Part shown: positions 52,009-60,409 of the stretch, piece by piece
Position numbering within the stretch: the stretch's first letter is position 1
Layout: the number at the start of each line of letters is the position of its first letter
NCBI GenBank assembly: GCA_963842235.1
Contig: CAWJFT010000001.1
Location: 124,001 to 188,000, forward strand
From: JACDAN01 sp963842235
GTDB lineage: Bacteria > Actinomycetota > Thermoleophilia > Gaiellales > Gaiellaceae
Length of the DNA: 64,000 nt
Direction of reading: 5' to 3'
Program-made: the position numbers and the translations under genes
Notes under the pieces: generated by a model
Databases searched by the model: none
Told to the model about the DNA's origin: nothing
The model's input: the letters and a program-made list of their open reading frames with translations, nothing else

Positions 52009-52743
52009 ATGCGCAGCTACGCGCAGTACTGTCCGGTCGCCAAGGCCACCGAGACCCTCGGCGACCGTTGGACGCTACTGATCGTGCGCGAGATGCTCGG
52101 CGGCGCGAGCGGTTTCAACGAGCTCCAACGCGGCCTCCCAGGGATCTCGCGCTCGGTCCTTACCGACCGCATGCGCGCGCTCGAGCGGGCCGAGGTCATC
52201 GAGCGCAGGACGGGCCCCAAAGGCCGCACCCTCGAATATCGCCTCACGTCCGCCGGCCGTGACCTCCAGCCGGTCATGCAGGCGATCGGCGAGTGGGGGG
52301 CGACCTGGTCGTTCACCGAGCCGCGCCCCGAAGAACTCGATCCCGACCTGTTGATCGTCTGGATGGCCCGCCACGTCGATCGCCGGCGGCTTCCACCCAA
52401 CCGAACCGTGGTTAAGTTCGACTTTCGCGACCCCAAGCGGCGTTACTGGATGGTTCTTGAGCCCTCCGAGGTCTCGGTATGCCTCCAGCATCCCGGCTTC
52501 GACGTCGACCTCGAGGTCACCGTCGACACCACCACGCTCTACCGCGTCTACCTGGGACAGGCCGAGCTCGGCGGCGCGATTCGAGCTGGCAAGCTGACGA
52601 TGAGCGGCCCGCGGACGCTGCAACGAGGGCTCGGACACTGGTTCACCTGGAGCGCGTTCGCCCCAGCCAGCCGCCGGTCGGAGGAGCGCCGCACAATGGC
52701 CTCGCGCCTCGCGAGCCCTGATCGCGTACGAATCGCCGAGTGA
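52009..52743 (+). CDS. HxlR-family regulator with C-terminal SCP2-like domain
   Basis: A 244-residue protein. The N-terminal HxlR winged helix has YCPVAKATETLGDRWTLLIV, NELQRGLPGISRSVLTDRMR and VIERRTGPKGRTLEYRLT. The C-terminal 120 residues (VVKFDFRDPKRRYWMVLEP, AELGGAIRAGKLTMSG) look like the sterol-carrier-type (SCP2) fold and may bind a hydrophobic ligand. The start is the ATG at 52009. It probably controls the divergent flavoprotein through the palindrome at 51948. A terminator follows 35 bases after the stop. Confidence 0.88.
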   Translation: MRSYAQYCPVAKATETLGDRWTLLIVREMLGGASGFNELQRGLPGISRSVLTDRMRALERAEVIERRTGPKGRTLEYRLTSAGRDLQPVMQAIGEWGATWSFTEPRPEELDPDLLIVWMARHVDRRRLPPNRTVVKFDFRDPKRRYWMVLEPSEVSVCLQHPGFDVDLEVTVDTTTLYRVYLGQAELGGAIRAGKLTMSGPRTLQRGLGHWFTWSAFAPASRRSEERRTMASRLASPDRVRIAE

Positions 52744-52919
52744 CGGCGATCCAGGCGCTGCGTCACCTGGTACGGGAAAAAGCCCCGGAAACGGGGTTTT
52801 CTATGCACCTGTTCAGGCCGGGATGGACGGAGCAGGGCATCGCGGTCGTGGTCGCCAAGCGGTTCAAGGGCGAGAGCAACGTCGCGATCTGGGTCTCGGA
52901 GTTTGGCGAGCGCCCCTGA
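52740..52919 (+). CDS. Possible small ORF overlapping HxlR stop
   Basis: A 59-residue frame starting at a GTG that overlaps the HxlR stop (GTGA), running MTAIQALRHLVREKAPETG to a segment with GWTEQGIAVVVAKRFK and ending EFGERP. It has ordinary codon usage but spans the hairpin terminator at 52779-52800, so most transcripts would end inside it. It may be a remnant, or a short form may begin at ATG 52803. No family recognised. Confidence 0.3.
   Translation: MTAIQALRHLVREKAPETGFSMHLFRPGWTEQGIAVVVAKRFKGESNVAIWVSEFGERP
52779..52800 (+). terminator. Rho-independent terminator after HxlR gene
   Basis: A stem of CCCCG/CGGGG with flanking G-U and A-U pairs and a GAAA tetraloop, ending in TTTT. Confidence 0.75.
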
Positions 52920-52929
52920 GTGAGGCGCC

Positions 52930-53790
52930 TTAGCGCGCGAGCCGCGCACGCGCTAAGCGAGCAGCGGCGAACGGACGCATCGTCCTGAACAGGAGCATGG
53001 TTGCCGCGAGGCCCACGGCGGTGTTCACCGCGGTGACACCGACCTGCAGGCTGATCGAGAAGGACACCGCGGCGGCAGTCGTGATCACGCCCTGCAACGC
53101 ATAGGTCGCGAGGATCTGCTGGGATCCGGCGCCGCCCGGGACCGGGACCGCGGTCGACAGGCCGTTCAGCACGACGACGAGCAAGGCGGTCTCCAGGCCT
53201 GCATCGATTCGAAAAGCCTGCAGCACGAGGTACACGACGCCGATCCGGCAGGCCCACGCCCCGAGCTGGAACGGAAGGACGGATCGAACGTAGAGCGACG
53301 GGCTTCGCATCACGGTAAGGCCGCGCGCCGCCGCCTCGAGGAACTTCCGGACTTGCGTACGCCAACGTCCGGCAACCACAACGAGAACGACGACTACAGC
53401 AACCGCGGCCGCAACTGCGGCCAGGCCGACCGAAGGAACTGAGGGCAGGTTCGGCAGCACTCCCGTCGCCCAAAGCACGACGATCAAGGACGCGCCGAGG
53501 ACGGCGTCCGCCGCCGCCAGGACCGCGAGTGAAGCCGCGATCGTGGGCACGCACGAGCCGGAGATCTGCGCGCGGGCAAACGCGACCTTTGCTCCCTCGC
53601 CGCCACGTGCAGGAAGGTAGGCGTTCAGGGCCATCCCCGCTGCATACGCGCATCCGAGGGAAAAGACCGGGATCTTCCGGTGGGGGTACGCGGCGGCGAG
53701 CACGTTCCGCCACGCGAGGGAGCGACAGGCGAGGGTCGCGAGCTGAAGCGTCAGCGCAAGGGCGAGGAACCGCCAGTCCAAATCTGACAC
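52930..53790 (-). CDS. Flippase-like (UPF0104 / LPG synthase TM type) membrane protein
   Basis: A membrane protein of at least 286 residues with about seven or eight TM segments. Family motifs are NAYLPARGGEGAKVAFARAQ and the NGLSTAVPVPGGAGSQQ loop typical of the lysylphosphatidylglycerol synthase transmembrane family, which moves lipids or lipid-linked molecules. The GTG at 53790 leaves out conserved upstream residues. An in-frame CTG at 53832 (LAGIGDHTVAAAERV) directly after the GDPD stop is a plausible earlier start. It is the last gene of a PAP2-GDPD-flippase run. Confidence 0.82.
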   Translation of the reverse strand: MSDLDWRFLALALTLQLATLACRSLAWRNVLAAAYPHRKIPVFSLGCAYAAGMALNAYLPARGGEGAKVAFARAQISGSCVPTIAASLAVLAAADAVLGASLIVVLWATGVLPNLPSVPSVGLAAVAAAVAVVVVLVVVAGRWRTQVRKFLEAAARGLTVMRSPSLYVRSVLPFQLGAWACRIGVVYLVLQAFRIDAGLETALLVVVLNGLSTAVPVPGGAGSQQILATYALQGVITTAAAVSFSISLQVGVTAVNTAVGLAATMLLFRTMRPFAAARLARARLAR

Positions 53791-53837
53791 TCGCTCTGCT
53801 GCCGCGACCGTGTGGTCGCCGATGCCAGCCAGAAGGT

Positions 53838-54530
53838 TCAGCTCGCCGGCTCCAGTACTCGGGCACGCGACAGTGCCGCGGCGTCGTCTGTGATCAGACC
53901 ATCGACCCCGAGCCGAAGAAGCGAACGCGCGCGCGCCGCCTCGTTCACCGGCCAGGCCATGACGACGTCCGCTATCTCCCTCAGAGCTTCGATGGTCTCT
54001 CTATCGGCAAGCCGCTCGTGGATCGAGACCCCTTCGAGCGCCTGATCTGCAAAGCGGCGAAGCGCGAACCGGACCTGTCGAGCGCTGCCGATGGAGTACA
54101 CGCGGCGCACGGGTGTGCCTGCGAAGGGCTCGAGCAGTCGCCACCAGCGCGCGCTCACGGTGAACCGCCGCTCGGCGAGGTACGGCTCGAGCACAACTAG
54201 GACGCGCTCGGCCAGTTGCTTTCTCGGGCCCTTCAGATCCAGCATCAGCTCCGTCTCAGGGGCCGTGGCGGCAAGCAGCTCCTCCAGACGGAGCCGCGGA
54301 CGCCACGACGCTTGGAGCCTCCACCGATCCCAGAGAACCGGAATCGGCCCGGCGGTCTTCAGGTGCCGGACCTCGAGCCTGCCCCGATAGAGGCGGACGT
54401 CAGCTTCTACAAGACTCGGCTTGAGGCGCTCTGCTGCGCGAAGGTCGGCGAGGAGGTTCCCGGCGCGGTGTGCGACGAGGAACGGGCGCGGTCCTTCGTC
54501 GCGGACGCTCGACAGAAATGGCCGGCCCAT
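53838..54530 (-). CDS. Glycerophosphodiester phosphodiesterase family protein
   Basis: GDPD enzymes release glycerol-3-phosphate from glycerophosphodiesters. The protein begins FLVAHRAGN, where the catalytic HRG is HRA, then EADVRLYRGRLEVRH with metal Glu and Asp, LMLDLKGPRK, and VMAWPVNE and LGVDGLITDD at the end. The HRA variant and a shortened middle raise doubt about the exact substrate. The ATG at 54530 is preferred; a longer frame reaches 54590. It overlaps the PAP2 gene by 131 bases, which is odd. Confidence 0.82.
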   Translation of the reverse strand: MGRPFLSSVRDEGPRPFLVAHRAGNLLADLRAAERLKPSLVEADVRLYRGRLEVRHLKTAGPIPVLWDRWRLQASWRPRLRLEELLAATAPETELMLDLKGPRKQLAERVLVVLEPYLAERRFTVSARWWRLLEPFAGTPVRRVYSIGSARQVRFALRRFADQALEGVSIHERLADRETIEALREIADVVMAWPVNEAARARSLLRLGVDGLITDDAAALSRARVLEPAS

Positions 54531-55314
54531 CTCCGGCGAGTGTAGCCAGCGACGCTGATCGTCTCTTCTCGATGATGTGAGCTCCGGCAAGGCCGACGAG
54601 CACGACGGCGGCGCCGCCCGCGATGTCGACGACGAAGTGGTTCGCAGTCGCGACGACGGCGAACGTCATCGCGAGCGGTGAGAGGACTGCGAACGTCCGG
54701 ACGACGAGGTGCGTCGTCGTCATGAACAGGACGATTCCCACGGCGAGGTTCCAACCGACGTGCAAGCTCGGGAACGAGGCGTACTGGTTCGTGAGCCCGG
54801 GCGGCTGGAGCGCGCGGTAGGCGTGCGACTGGTCCGACACGGTGTCGACGAGGCCGAGCTCGAGGAGCCGCGGCGGCGCGACGGGGAAGAACGCGAAGAA
54901 CAGGAAGCCGATGCCGCCCGAGATGAAGAGCGTGTTGCGCAGCAGGTAATAGCGGTCACGCCGCCAGATGTGCAGGGCGACCGCCGTCGAGAGGATCACC
55001 GGCCAGTGGCCCCAGATGTAGATCCAGTTGGCGAACGTCACGAGGCCGTCTCTGCCGACGATCGCTGCCTGGACGGCGTCCTCCCAGTGGATCCCCAGCC
55101 ACTGCTCGAAGTCGACGATGCGCTCGCCGTTCACGAAGGCGTCGCTCGGCGCCCCGGCAGTGACGTTTCGGATGGTGAAGTAGGCGAGCATCGCGCCCGA
55201 AACGAGCGCCACTTCGCGCACGAGGCCGTCCTCGACGCTCGCGCGTAGCCAGTGCGCGACGGCCGTTTTCTGCGTGCGAGGCGGTGACGGCGACGAAATT
55301 TCGGTACTGCTCAT
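54400..55314 (-). CDS. PAP2-type membrane phosphatase / Ipt1-like
   Basis: A membrane protein of about 304 residues with five or six TM segments. The phosphatase motifs of the PAP2_3 (inositolphosphotransferase-like) group are present: YASFPSLHVGWNLAVGIVLF with the first His, and VATANHFVVDIAGGAAVVL with the second. The family acts on lipid phosphates or transfers head groups. The ATG at 55314 or 55326 can start it. The C-terminal 50 residues are Arg/Pro-rich and overlap the GDPD gene, so a frameshift near 54540 may have extended it. Confidence 0.82.
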   Translation of the reverse strand: MSSTEISSPSPPRTQKTAVAHWLRASVEDGLVREVALVSGAMLAYFTIRNVTAGAPSDAFVNGERIVDFEQWLGIHWEDAVQAAIVGRDGLVTFANWIYIWGHWPVILSTAVALHIWRRDRYYLLRNTLFISGGIGFLFFAFFPVAPPRLLELGLVDTVSDQSHAYRALQPPGLTNQYASFPSLHVGWNLAVGIVLFMTTTHLVVRTFAVLSPLAMTFAVVATANHFVVDIAGGAAVVLVGLAGAHIIEKRRSASLATLAGDGPAISVERPRRRTAPVPRRTPRREPPRRPSRSRAPQAESCRS

Positions 55315-55359
55315 ACCTGTCTCCAACGACTGACCGCGGGCTCGAATTTCATCGAGCCT

Positions 55360-55560
55360 CTAGCCGCGGATCAGCTCCGCAAGCCGCCGGCGGAGGCGTT
55401 CGGCCGCCTCGCTGTGGGCGCGAATCTCCGCAGGGCTCGCGCCGCGCTCCGCGAGCACGTCCTGAACGAGTACGAGGCCTCGGATCTGGAGCAGGAGATC
55501 GTCGACCTCGCGGCTGAAGAGCTGGGTGTCGTGGGGATCGAGGACGTGGGTGCTTGCCAT
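55360..55560 (-). CDS. Small hypothetical protein coupled to MFS transporter
   Basis: A 66-residue, mostly helical protein (LFSREVDDLLLQIRGLVLVQ, EIRAHSEAAERLRRRLAELI) with no Cys and no signal. Its ATG shares one base with the MFS stop (TGATG) and follows GGAGG, so it is translated with the transporter. Function unknown. Confidence 0.7.
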   Translation of the reverse strand: MASTHVLDPHDTQLFSREVDDLLLQIRGLVLVQDVLAERGASPAEIRAHSEAAERLRRRLAELIRG

Positions 55561-57038
55561 CAGGCTGCCTCCTCCATTGGGTCGAGTGATTCGTCGCGCG
55601 GGGACTCGGCCCCGGCGGGACGCGGTGCCGGGCGCATCAGCGTCGCCGCGATCACGGCGCCGGCCAGCGCGAACGCGGCGAGCACGTAGAACGAGCTTGT
55701 GAAGCCGTGCGTCAGCGCCGCGGTGGTGGACGAGGCGGTTCCCGCGTGCGCGTCTGAGTACTGATTCGTGAAGGTCGTCGCCACGGTGCTGATCGCGGCG
55801 AGGCCGACCGCGCCGCCCATCTGACGGGTCGTGTTGATCAGACCGGAGGCGATTCCGGCGTCGCCGGGTCCCACGCCGGTCAGTCCCCCGATCGTCACGG
55901 GGACGAAGGAGAGCGACAGACCGACGCCGCCGAGCATGAAGGCCGGGAAGAGATCCCAGAAGAAATGCCCCTCGACCGGCAGCCGGGTGAGAAGAACAAG
56001 CGAGGTCGCCGTGAGAAGCAGCCCGGCCGTCAGCACCGGCCGGACGCCGAACCGGGTCACGAGCGTCTGCGCGACATTCGAGAACACGGCGATGGTGACC
56101 GCGATCGGCGCGAACGCCAGGCCGGCCTGGATCGCCGAGTAGTGGAGCACCTGCTGCATGTAGAGCGTCTGGACGAACCACCACGAGAATGCCGTCGCCG
56201 CGATCAGCACGGCCGTGACGTTCGCTGCCGTCAGCGTCCGGAGTCGGAAGAGCCGCAGCGGCAAGAGCGGAGCCGCAGACCGGAGCTCGATGACGACGAA
56301 ACCGAGGATGAGCGCCGCGGCGGCAGAGAACAGTCCGACTGTCGTCCCGCTCGTCCAGCCGTCTTCCGTCGCCCGCGTCAGCGCGTACACGGCGAGCATG
56401 AGACCCGACGTCACCGAGGCTGCTCCGGCCACGTCGAAGTGACGCCTTCCGTATGCGCTGCCGCGGTTCTCGTCCAACAGCAAGGGGGTCAATGCGATGG
56501 CGGCCGCGCCAACCGGCACGTTGACGAAGAAGATCCACGGCCAGCTGAGGTACGAGGTCAAGACACCACCGAGCAGGACGCCCGCTGCGCCGCCGCTGCC
56601 CGATGCCGCGCCCCAGAGCCCGAGCGCGAGATTGCGCTCGCGGCCTTCCTGGAACGTCGTCATGAGGATCGATAGCGACGCCGGCGCGAGCAGCGCTCCG
56701 CCCAGTCCCTGAAGGGCGCGCGAAACGATCAACGCCTCCTCCGACCACGCGAGGCCCGAGAGGAGGGAGCTGAGCGTGAAGACCGCGACTCCGGCGAGGA
56801 AGATCCGGCGTCGGCCGAGGAGATCCGCGAGTCGGCCACCGAGCAGGAGCGCGCCGCCGAAGACGATCGCGTACGCGGTGATCACCCACTGGAGGCTCTG
56901 CTGCGAAAAGCCGAGGTCGCTTTCGATCGCCGGCAAAGCGACGTTGACCACCGCGACGTCCAGAATGACCATGAATTGCGCGACGACGACCAACGCAAGG
57001 ATCGCCCAGCGCTTGGAGCTAATCGATGAGTTAGTCAC
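55560..57038 (-). CDS. MFS drug transporter, DHA2 (14-TM, EmrB/QacA) family
   Basis: A 492-residue proton-driven exporter with about 14 TM segments. The family signatures are LDVAVVNVALPAIESDLGFS (motif D1 in TM1), GGRLADLLGRRRIFLAGVAV (motif A) and SRALQGLGGALLAPASLSIL (motif C region). The frame opens at 57086, but the GTG at 57038 with GGAGG upstream is preferred. It diverges from a MarR regulator across 75 bases, the usual layout for regulated multidrug efflux. Confidence 0.92.
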   Translation of the reverse strand: MTNSSISSKRWAILALVVVAQFMVILDVAVVNVALPAIESDLGFSQQSLQWVITAYAIVFGGALLLGGRLADLLGRRRIFLAGVAVFTLSSLLSGLAWSEEALIVSRALQGLGGALLAPASLSILMTTFQEGRERNLALGLWGAASGSGGAAGVLLGGVLTSYLSWPWIFFVNVPVGAAAIALTPLLLDENRGSAYGRRHFDVAGAASVTSGLMLAVYALTRATEDGWTSGTTVGLFSAAAALILGFVVIELRSAAPLLPLRLFRLRTLTAANVTAVLIAATAFSWWFVQTLYMQQVLHYSAIQAGLAFAPIAVTIAVFSNVAQTLVTRFGVRPVLTAGLLLTATSLVLLTRLPVEGHFFWDLFPAFMLGGVGLSLSFVPVTIGGLTGVGPGDAGIASGLINTTRQMGGAVGLAAISTVATTFTNQYSDAHAGTASSTTAALTHGFTSSFYVLAAFALAGAVIAATLMRPAPRPAGAESPRDESLDPMEEAA

Positions 57039-57113
57039 TGATTGCCTCCACAGATCGTTGGTCGAGTCCACGATCTTACACGACAACGATTGGCGCGGCT
57101 ACACTTATTCCGC

Positions 57114-57611
57114 ATGGCGACGACAGCTCAGCCAGACACACGGTTCAAGGCGACTCCCGCGAGGCCGCCGCGCGAGCTCTTGTCCAGCCCGACGTTCCTG
57201 CTCAAGCGGCTCACTTGGGCAATGAAGGATCAGAAACTCGCGGCCTTCGAGGCGACCGGCCTGAACCCAATGCACTACTCCGTGCTGGCGCTACTCGACG
57301 AAGGATCCTGCGAGACGCAGGCCAGCATCGCCGACGCGCTCGGCTTCGACCGCAGCTACCTCGTCGGTCTGCTCGACGAGCTCGAGGAGCGCGACCTCAT
57401 CCAGCGGCGGCGGGATCCTGACGACCGCCGCCGGCATCTCGTCAAGCTCACGCCCGGCGGGAAAGAGAACCTGACGAAGCTTCGCTCGGTGCTCAAGCGC
57501 TTCGAGAAGGAGTTCATGGCTCCGCTCGACGCCGAGGAGCGCGAGACGTTCCTGGCGCTCCTCCACCGCCTCTCCGCGTACCACGACGAGCGACTCGCGA
57601 ACGGCTCGTAG
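57114..57611 (+). CDS. MarR-family transcriptional regulator
   Basis: A 165-residue winged-helix regulator: NPMHYSVLALLDEGSCETQA, then IADALGFDRSYLVGLLDELE (recognition helix) and RDPDDRRRHLVKLTPGG (wing). MarR proteins release DNA when bound by small phenolic or drug ligands. The ATG at 57114 is chosen from the longer frame. The divergent MFS gene is its probable target. Its 3' end stops four bases before the convergent SDR gene. Confidence 0.9.
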   Translation: MATTAQPDTRFKATPARPPRELLSSPTFLLKRLTWAMKDQKLAAFEATGLNPMHYSVLALLDEGSCETQASIADALGFDRSYLVGLLDELEERDLIQRRRDPDDRRRHLVKLTPGGKENLTKLRSVLKRFEKEFMAPLDAEERETFLALLHRLSAYHDERLANGS

Positions 57612-57614
57612 GCC

Positions 57615-58534
57615 TTAGCGGTAACCGGTCGGGTCCGCCGGTAGGCCGGCGTCCTGGACCTCGACCATGTACCGCCAGGCATCCGGCTGCGATCCGTCGA
57701 CGTCCGTGAAGCCGTACTCGCGCGCGAGACCGCCGGAGGAGAAGGAGCCGCCGTTGCGGCGCTGGAGGTCGGGGTCGGCGGCGAGGGCGGCGACCGCGCG
57801 GCCCACGATACAGTGGGCTCTCCGAGATGGCGGCGAAGTGGGGGTTGACCGCCGCGCCGTCGCGCCAGTTCTCCTCGGTGACGCCGTAGTTGTCCAGCAT
57901 CATCTCCGAGCGGAGCCAGCCAGGGGTCAGAGCAACCGCGGTGCATCCGTGCGGCGCGAGCTCGACGCTCTGCGCGAAGGCGAGGCGGATGACGGCGGTC
58001 TTGGCCAGGTCGTAGAACACCGAGTTTCGGTAGTGCTCGGCGTTGTACTCCTGCGTGCCGTCGGTCATCTCGACGACCAGCCCGCCGGGGTTGCGGATCA
58101 GCAGCGGCAGCGCGAAGTGGCTCGTAATGAGGTGCGTGTCGATCGCGAGGCGGAGCATCCGCAGCCCGTTCTCGAGGTCGTGCTCCCAGACGGGCGTGTC
58201 CCACTCGAAGAGCTTTTCTCCGCCCCAGATGTCGTTCACGAGCACATCGAGACGCCCGCTTTCGGCATCGATCCGCTGGACGAGCGCCTCGACCTGGCCC
58301 GGCTCGAGATGGTCGACTGCCACCGCGATCCCACTGCCCCCGGCGCTCCGTCACGAGCTCGGCGGTTTCCTCGATCGTCTCCGGGCGGTTGTACTCCGAA
58401 CGTCGCTCGGCGGTGCTGCGGCCCGTGCAGTAGACCGTCGCGCCTGCCTCTCCGAGCGCGACCGCCGTGCCCCGTCCGGCTCCGCGAGTCGCGCCGGTGA
58501 CGAGCGCGACCTTGCCGTCGAGCGGTCTAGTCAT
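57615..58534 (-). CDS. Short-chain dehydrogenase/reductase, two frameshifts
   Basis: An NAD(P)-dependent SDR of about 306 residues. N-terminal VALVTGATRGAGRGTAVALG is the cofactor-binding TGxxxGxG. One extra base near 58338, in a G-rich run, shifts the frame; VAVDHLEPGQVEALVQRIDA and DVLVNDIWGGEKLFEWD follow, with the catalytic Tyr and Lys in FYDLAKTAVIRLAF. A second extra base near 57810 leads to the end (VGRAVAALAADPDLQRRNGG). The total shift of two fits two insertions. The substrate is unknown. It converges with the MarR gene. Confidence 0.82.
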
Positions 58535-58587
58535 TGGGGCAACCTAGCTGCGGTCCGGCGGCCTCATGGCCGCCGGACCGCGCTCGC

Positions 58588-59118
58588 TCAGTAGCCGTAT
58601 CCGCCGTTCGACGAGCTGGAGTTGTCGCTCGAGCTCGAGATTCCGGTCGGTGTCGCGACGTGCCAGGTGAAGTTCTTGCCGTCGAAGCTGTCGGCGAAGC
58701 CGTTGCCGGTGACCATGTCGGCGCCCGGGTCTTCCTGGAAGCGATAAAGGAGTCGTCCCTGGAAGGTGACCTGCCGATCACCGTCGGGGCGCTTCACGAC
58801 CGCGAGCTTCCCGCTCACATCGGCACCTCTGGACGGCATGCCTGCAACGGTGAGCGGTTGCCAGATCGCCGTGCACGACCCGGTGCACACGACCTTGCCG
58901 CCCATTTCCTGGTCGGCCGCGTAAAGGGCCATGTTCTGCGCGTCGACCAGAACCTTCCCGACGCCGTCGACGTCGGCGACCGAGACCGTCTGGCCGGCGC
59001 TCGAGTTGTTCGAAGCTGATGCTCCGCTGTTGGAGTCGCTCCCTCCGCAGGCGCTGAGGATCAGGACCGCGGCGGCTGCGAGAGCGAGGAGCGACATGTA
59101 TGTCCACTTGCTCTTCAT
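58588..59118 (-). CDS. Secreted-repeat lipoprotein (COG4315 / Lipoprotein_15)
   Basis: A 176-residue lipoprotein: signal peptide with lipobox LILSACGGS (Cys near 24), a Ser/Asn linker, then two copies of the secreted-repeat motif, LVDAQNMALYAADQEMGG with the first conserved Cys pair (VVCTGSCTAIW) and FQGRLLYRFQEDPGADM. The family function is unknown. It ends in a Ser/Gly-rich tail. It lies directly downstream of the anti-sigma and sigma genes and is probably part of that regulon. Confidence 0.85.
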   Translation of the reverse strand: MKSKWTYMSLLALAAAAVLILSACGGSDSNSGASASNNSSAGQTVSVADVDGVGKVLVDAQNMALYAADQEMGGKVVCTGSCTAIWQPLTVAGMPSRGADVSGKLAVVKRPDGDRQVTFQGRLLYRFQEDPGADMVTGNGFADSFDGKNFTWHVATPTGISSSSDNSSSSNGGYGY

Positions 59119-59826
59119 ATGAAGGACCTACCGCCCGCCCGCGTCGGAGGGATTGGCCCGCGGCGGCAATGAGAAGCGAACGTCCGCCGTTTCCGATGAG
59201 GTGAACGGCCGCCAGGTCTCCCAGGCCGATCGGCAGCGCGCCTCCCCACGCGCCTCCTGAGAGCCGGAAGGAGGTGAGCGGAACCCTCTCGCCGTTCGAG
59301 GTGATCAGCTCGGCCGACTTGACCGAGCCGCGGTAGGAGGGCGCGACCGTGACGACAAGCCAGGAGGGAGAGCCGCGGTAGGTGAAGAGGACGCCGCCCT
59401 GCTTGCCGGCCGCGTCGTGGAAGCGCACTGCCCCGAAGTACTGCCCGTGCGCCTGCGCGAGCGTCGCGCGGTAGTGATCGGCCAGGCGCCGGTCGTCGCG
59501 GAAGCCGGCGACATCGCTCCCGCCGTAACGGCGGCCGTCGCCGCGATCGCGCCGACGACCGCGAGCCGGCGCAGGGTGATTCGCCGCTTCGGCTGAGGCG
59601 GCTGAATCGCATCGAGCACGCGCAGCTCGAAGCCGGGGGGCGGCTCCTCCTCCGGTGCGAGCACGAGCAGCTCGTCTGCAACCGTCGAGAGCTGCGCGAG
59701 CTCCCGCCGGCAGTCGGCGCAGTCGGCGACGTGCCTGAGCACGCGTGCGCGGTCCTCTCCATCCGCGATCCCGAGTGCGACCTCGGCCGCAAGCTCGCGG
59801 GTCTCGTGGCAACGATCAGTGCTCAT
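59115..59826 (-). CDS. Anti-sigma factor with zinc-binding domain, frameshifted
   Basis: The N-terminus has the anti-sigma zinc (ZAS) pattern HxxxCxxC in RHVADCADCRRELA, with Asp/Glu-rich flanks. A TM segment (VVGAIAATAAVTAGAM, near residues 90-110) follows. The extracellular part, beginning AGFRDDRRLADHYRATLAQA and containing PSWLVVTVAPSYRGSVKSA, reads in another frame; a base appears missing near 59515. The true stop is unclear: a second shift near 59150 may exist, with stop candidates at 59115 or slightly earlier. It overlaps the sigma gene by 11 bases, confirming a sigma/anti-sigma pair. Confidence 0.8.
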
Positions 59827-60370
59827 CGGCGACCTCCAGCCAGTCGCGCAGCCTCAGCATCGCTGTGCGGATGCGCGTCTTGGCAGTTCCGAGTGGTATT
59901 CCCTCGTCGCGGGCAATCTCGCCGGCGGTGCGTCCGAAGTACGCGGCCAGCACGACCGCGCGGCGCTGCTCGTCGGGAAGTGTCGCGAGCGCCTCGCGCA
60001 GGTGATCCCGCTCGAGGAGCGCCGCCTGCTCTTCGTCCGAGGCCCGGCTGTCGGCGAGCTGGAGCCTGGACGCGAGCAGATCCGGATCGAGCGGCTCGGC
60101 GTGGCTGACGCGGCGCCGATCGACGGCGACGTTCCTCACGATCGTCAGCAGCCAGGTGAGCACGGTGCCGCGCCGTGCGTCGTAGCTCCCCGCATAACGC
60201 CAGGCACGCACGAACGCCTCCTGCGCGACGTCCTCCGCCGTGCCGGAGTCTCGGACGATCGAGCGTGCCAGGCCGTACGCCCGCCGTTGGAACCGCCGCA
60301 CGAACGCTGCGGACGCCTCGCGGTCACCCGCGGCGAGCCCGGCCAGCAGTGCCTCGTCGGAGCTGCCCAC
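59816..60370 (-). CDS. ECF-type RNA polymerase sigma factor
   Basis: A 184-residue extracytoplasmic-function sigma factor. Region 2 is FQRRAYGLARSIVRDSGTAE with AEDVAQEAFVRAWRYAGSYD, and region 4 is LREALATLPDEQRRAVVLAA with GEIARDEGIPLGTAKTRIRT. There is no region 3. It is released when the adjacent membrane anti-sigma senses a signal. The start is probably GTG at 60370 just after AAAGGAG, a tight spacing. Its promoter targets should include this operon and the lipoprotein. Confidence 0.92.
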   Translation of the reverse strand: MGSSDEALLAGLAAGDREASAAFVRRFQRRAYGLARSIVRDSGTAEDVAQEAFVRAWRYAGSYDARRGTVLTWLLTIVRNVAVDRRRVSHAEPLDPDLLASRLQLADSRASDEEQAALLERDHLREALATLPDEQRRAVVLAAYFGRTAGEIARDEGIPLGTAKTRIRTAMLRLRDWLEVADEH

Positions 60371-60409
60371 ACTCCTTTCTACCGGCGCCGGGGCGCTCAG
60401 GGATTGCTG

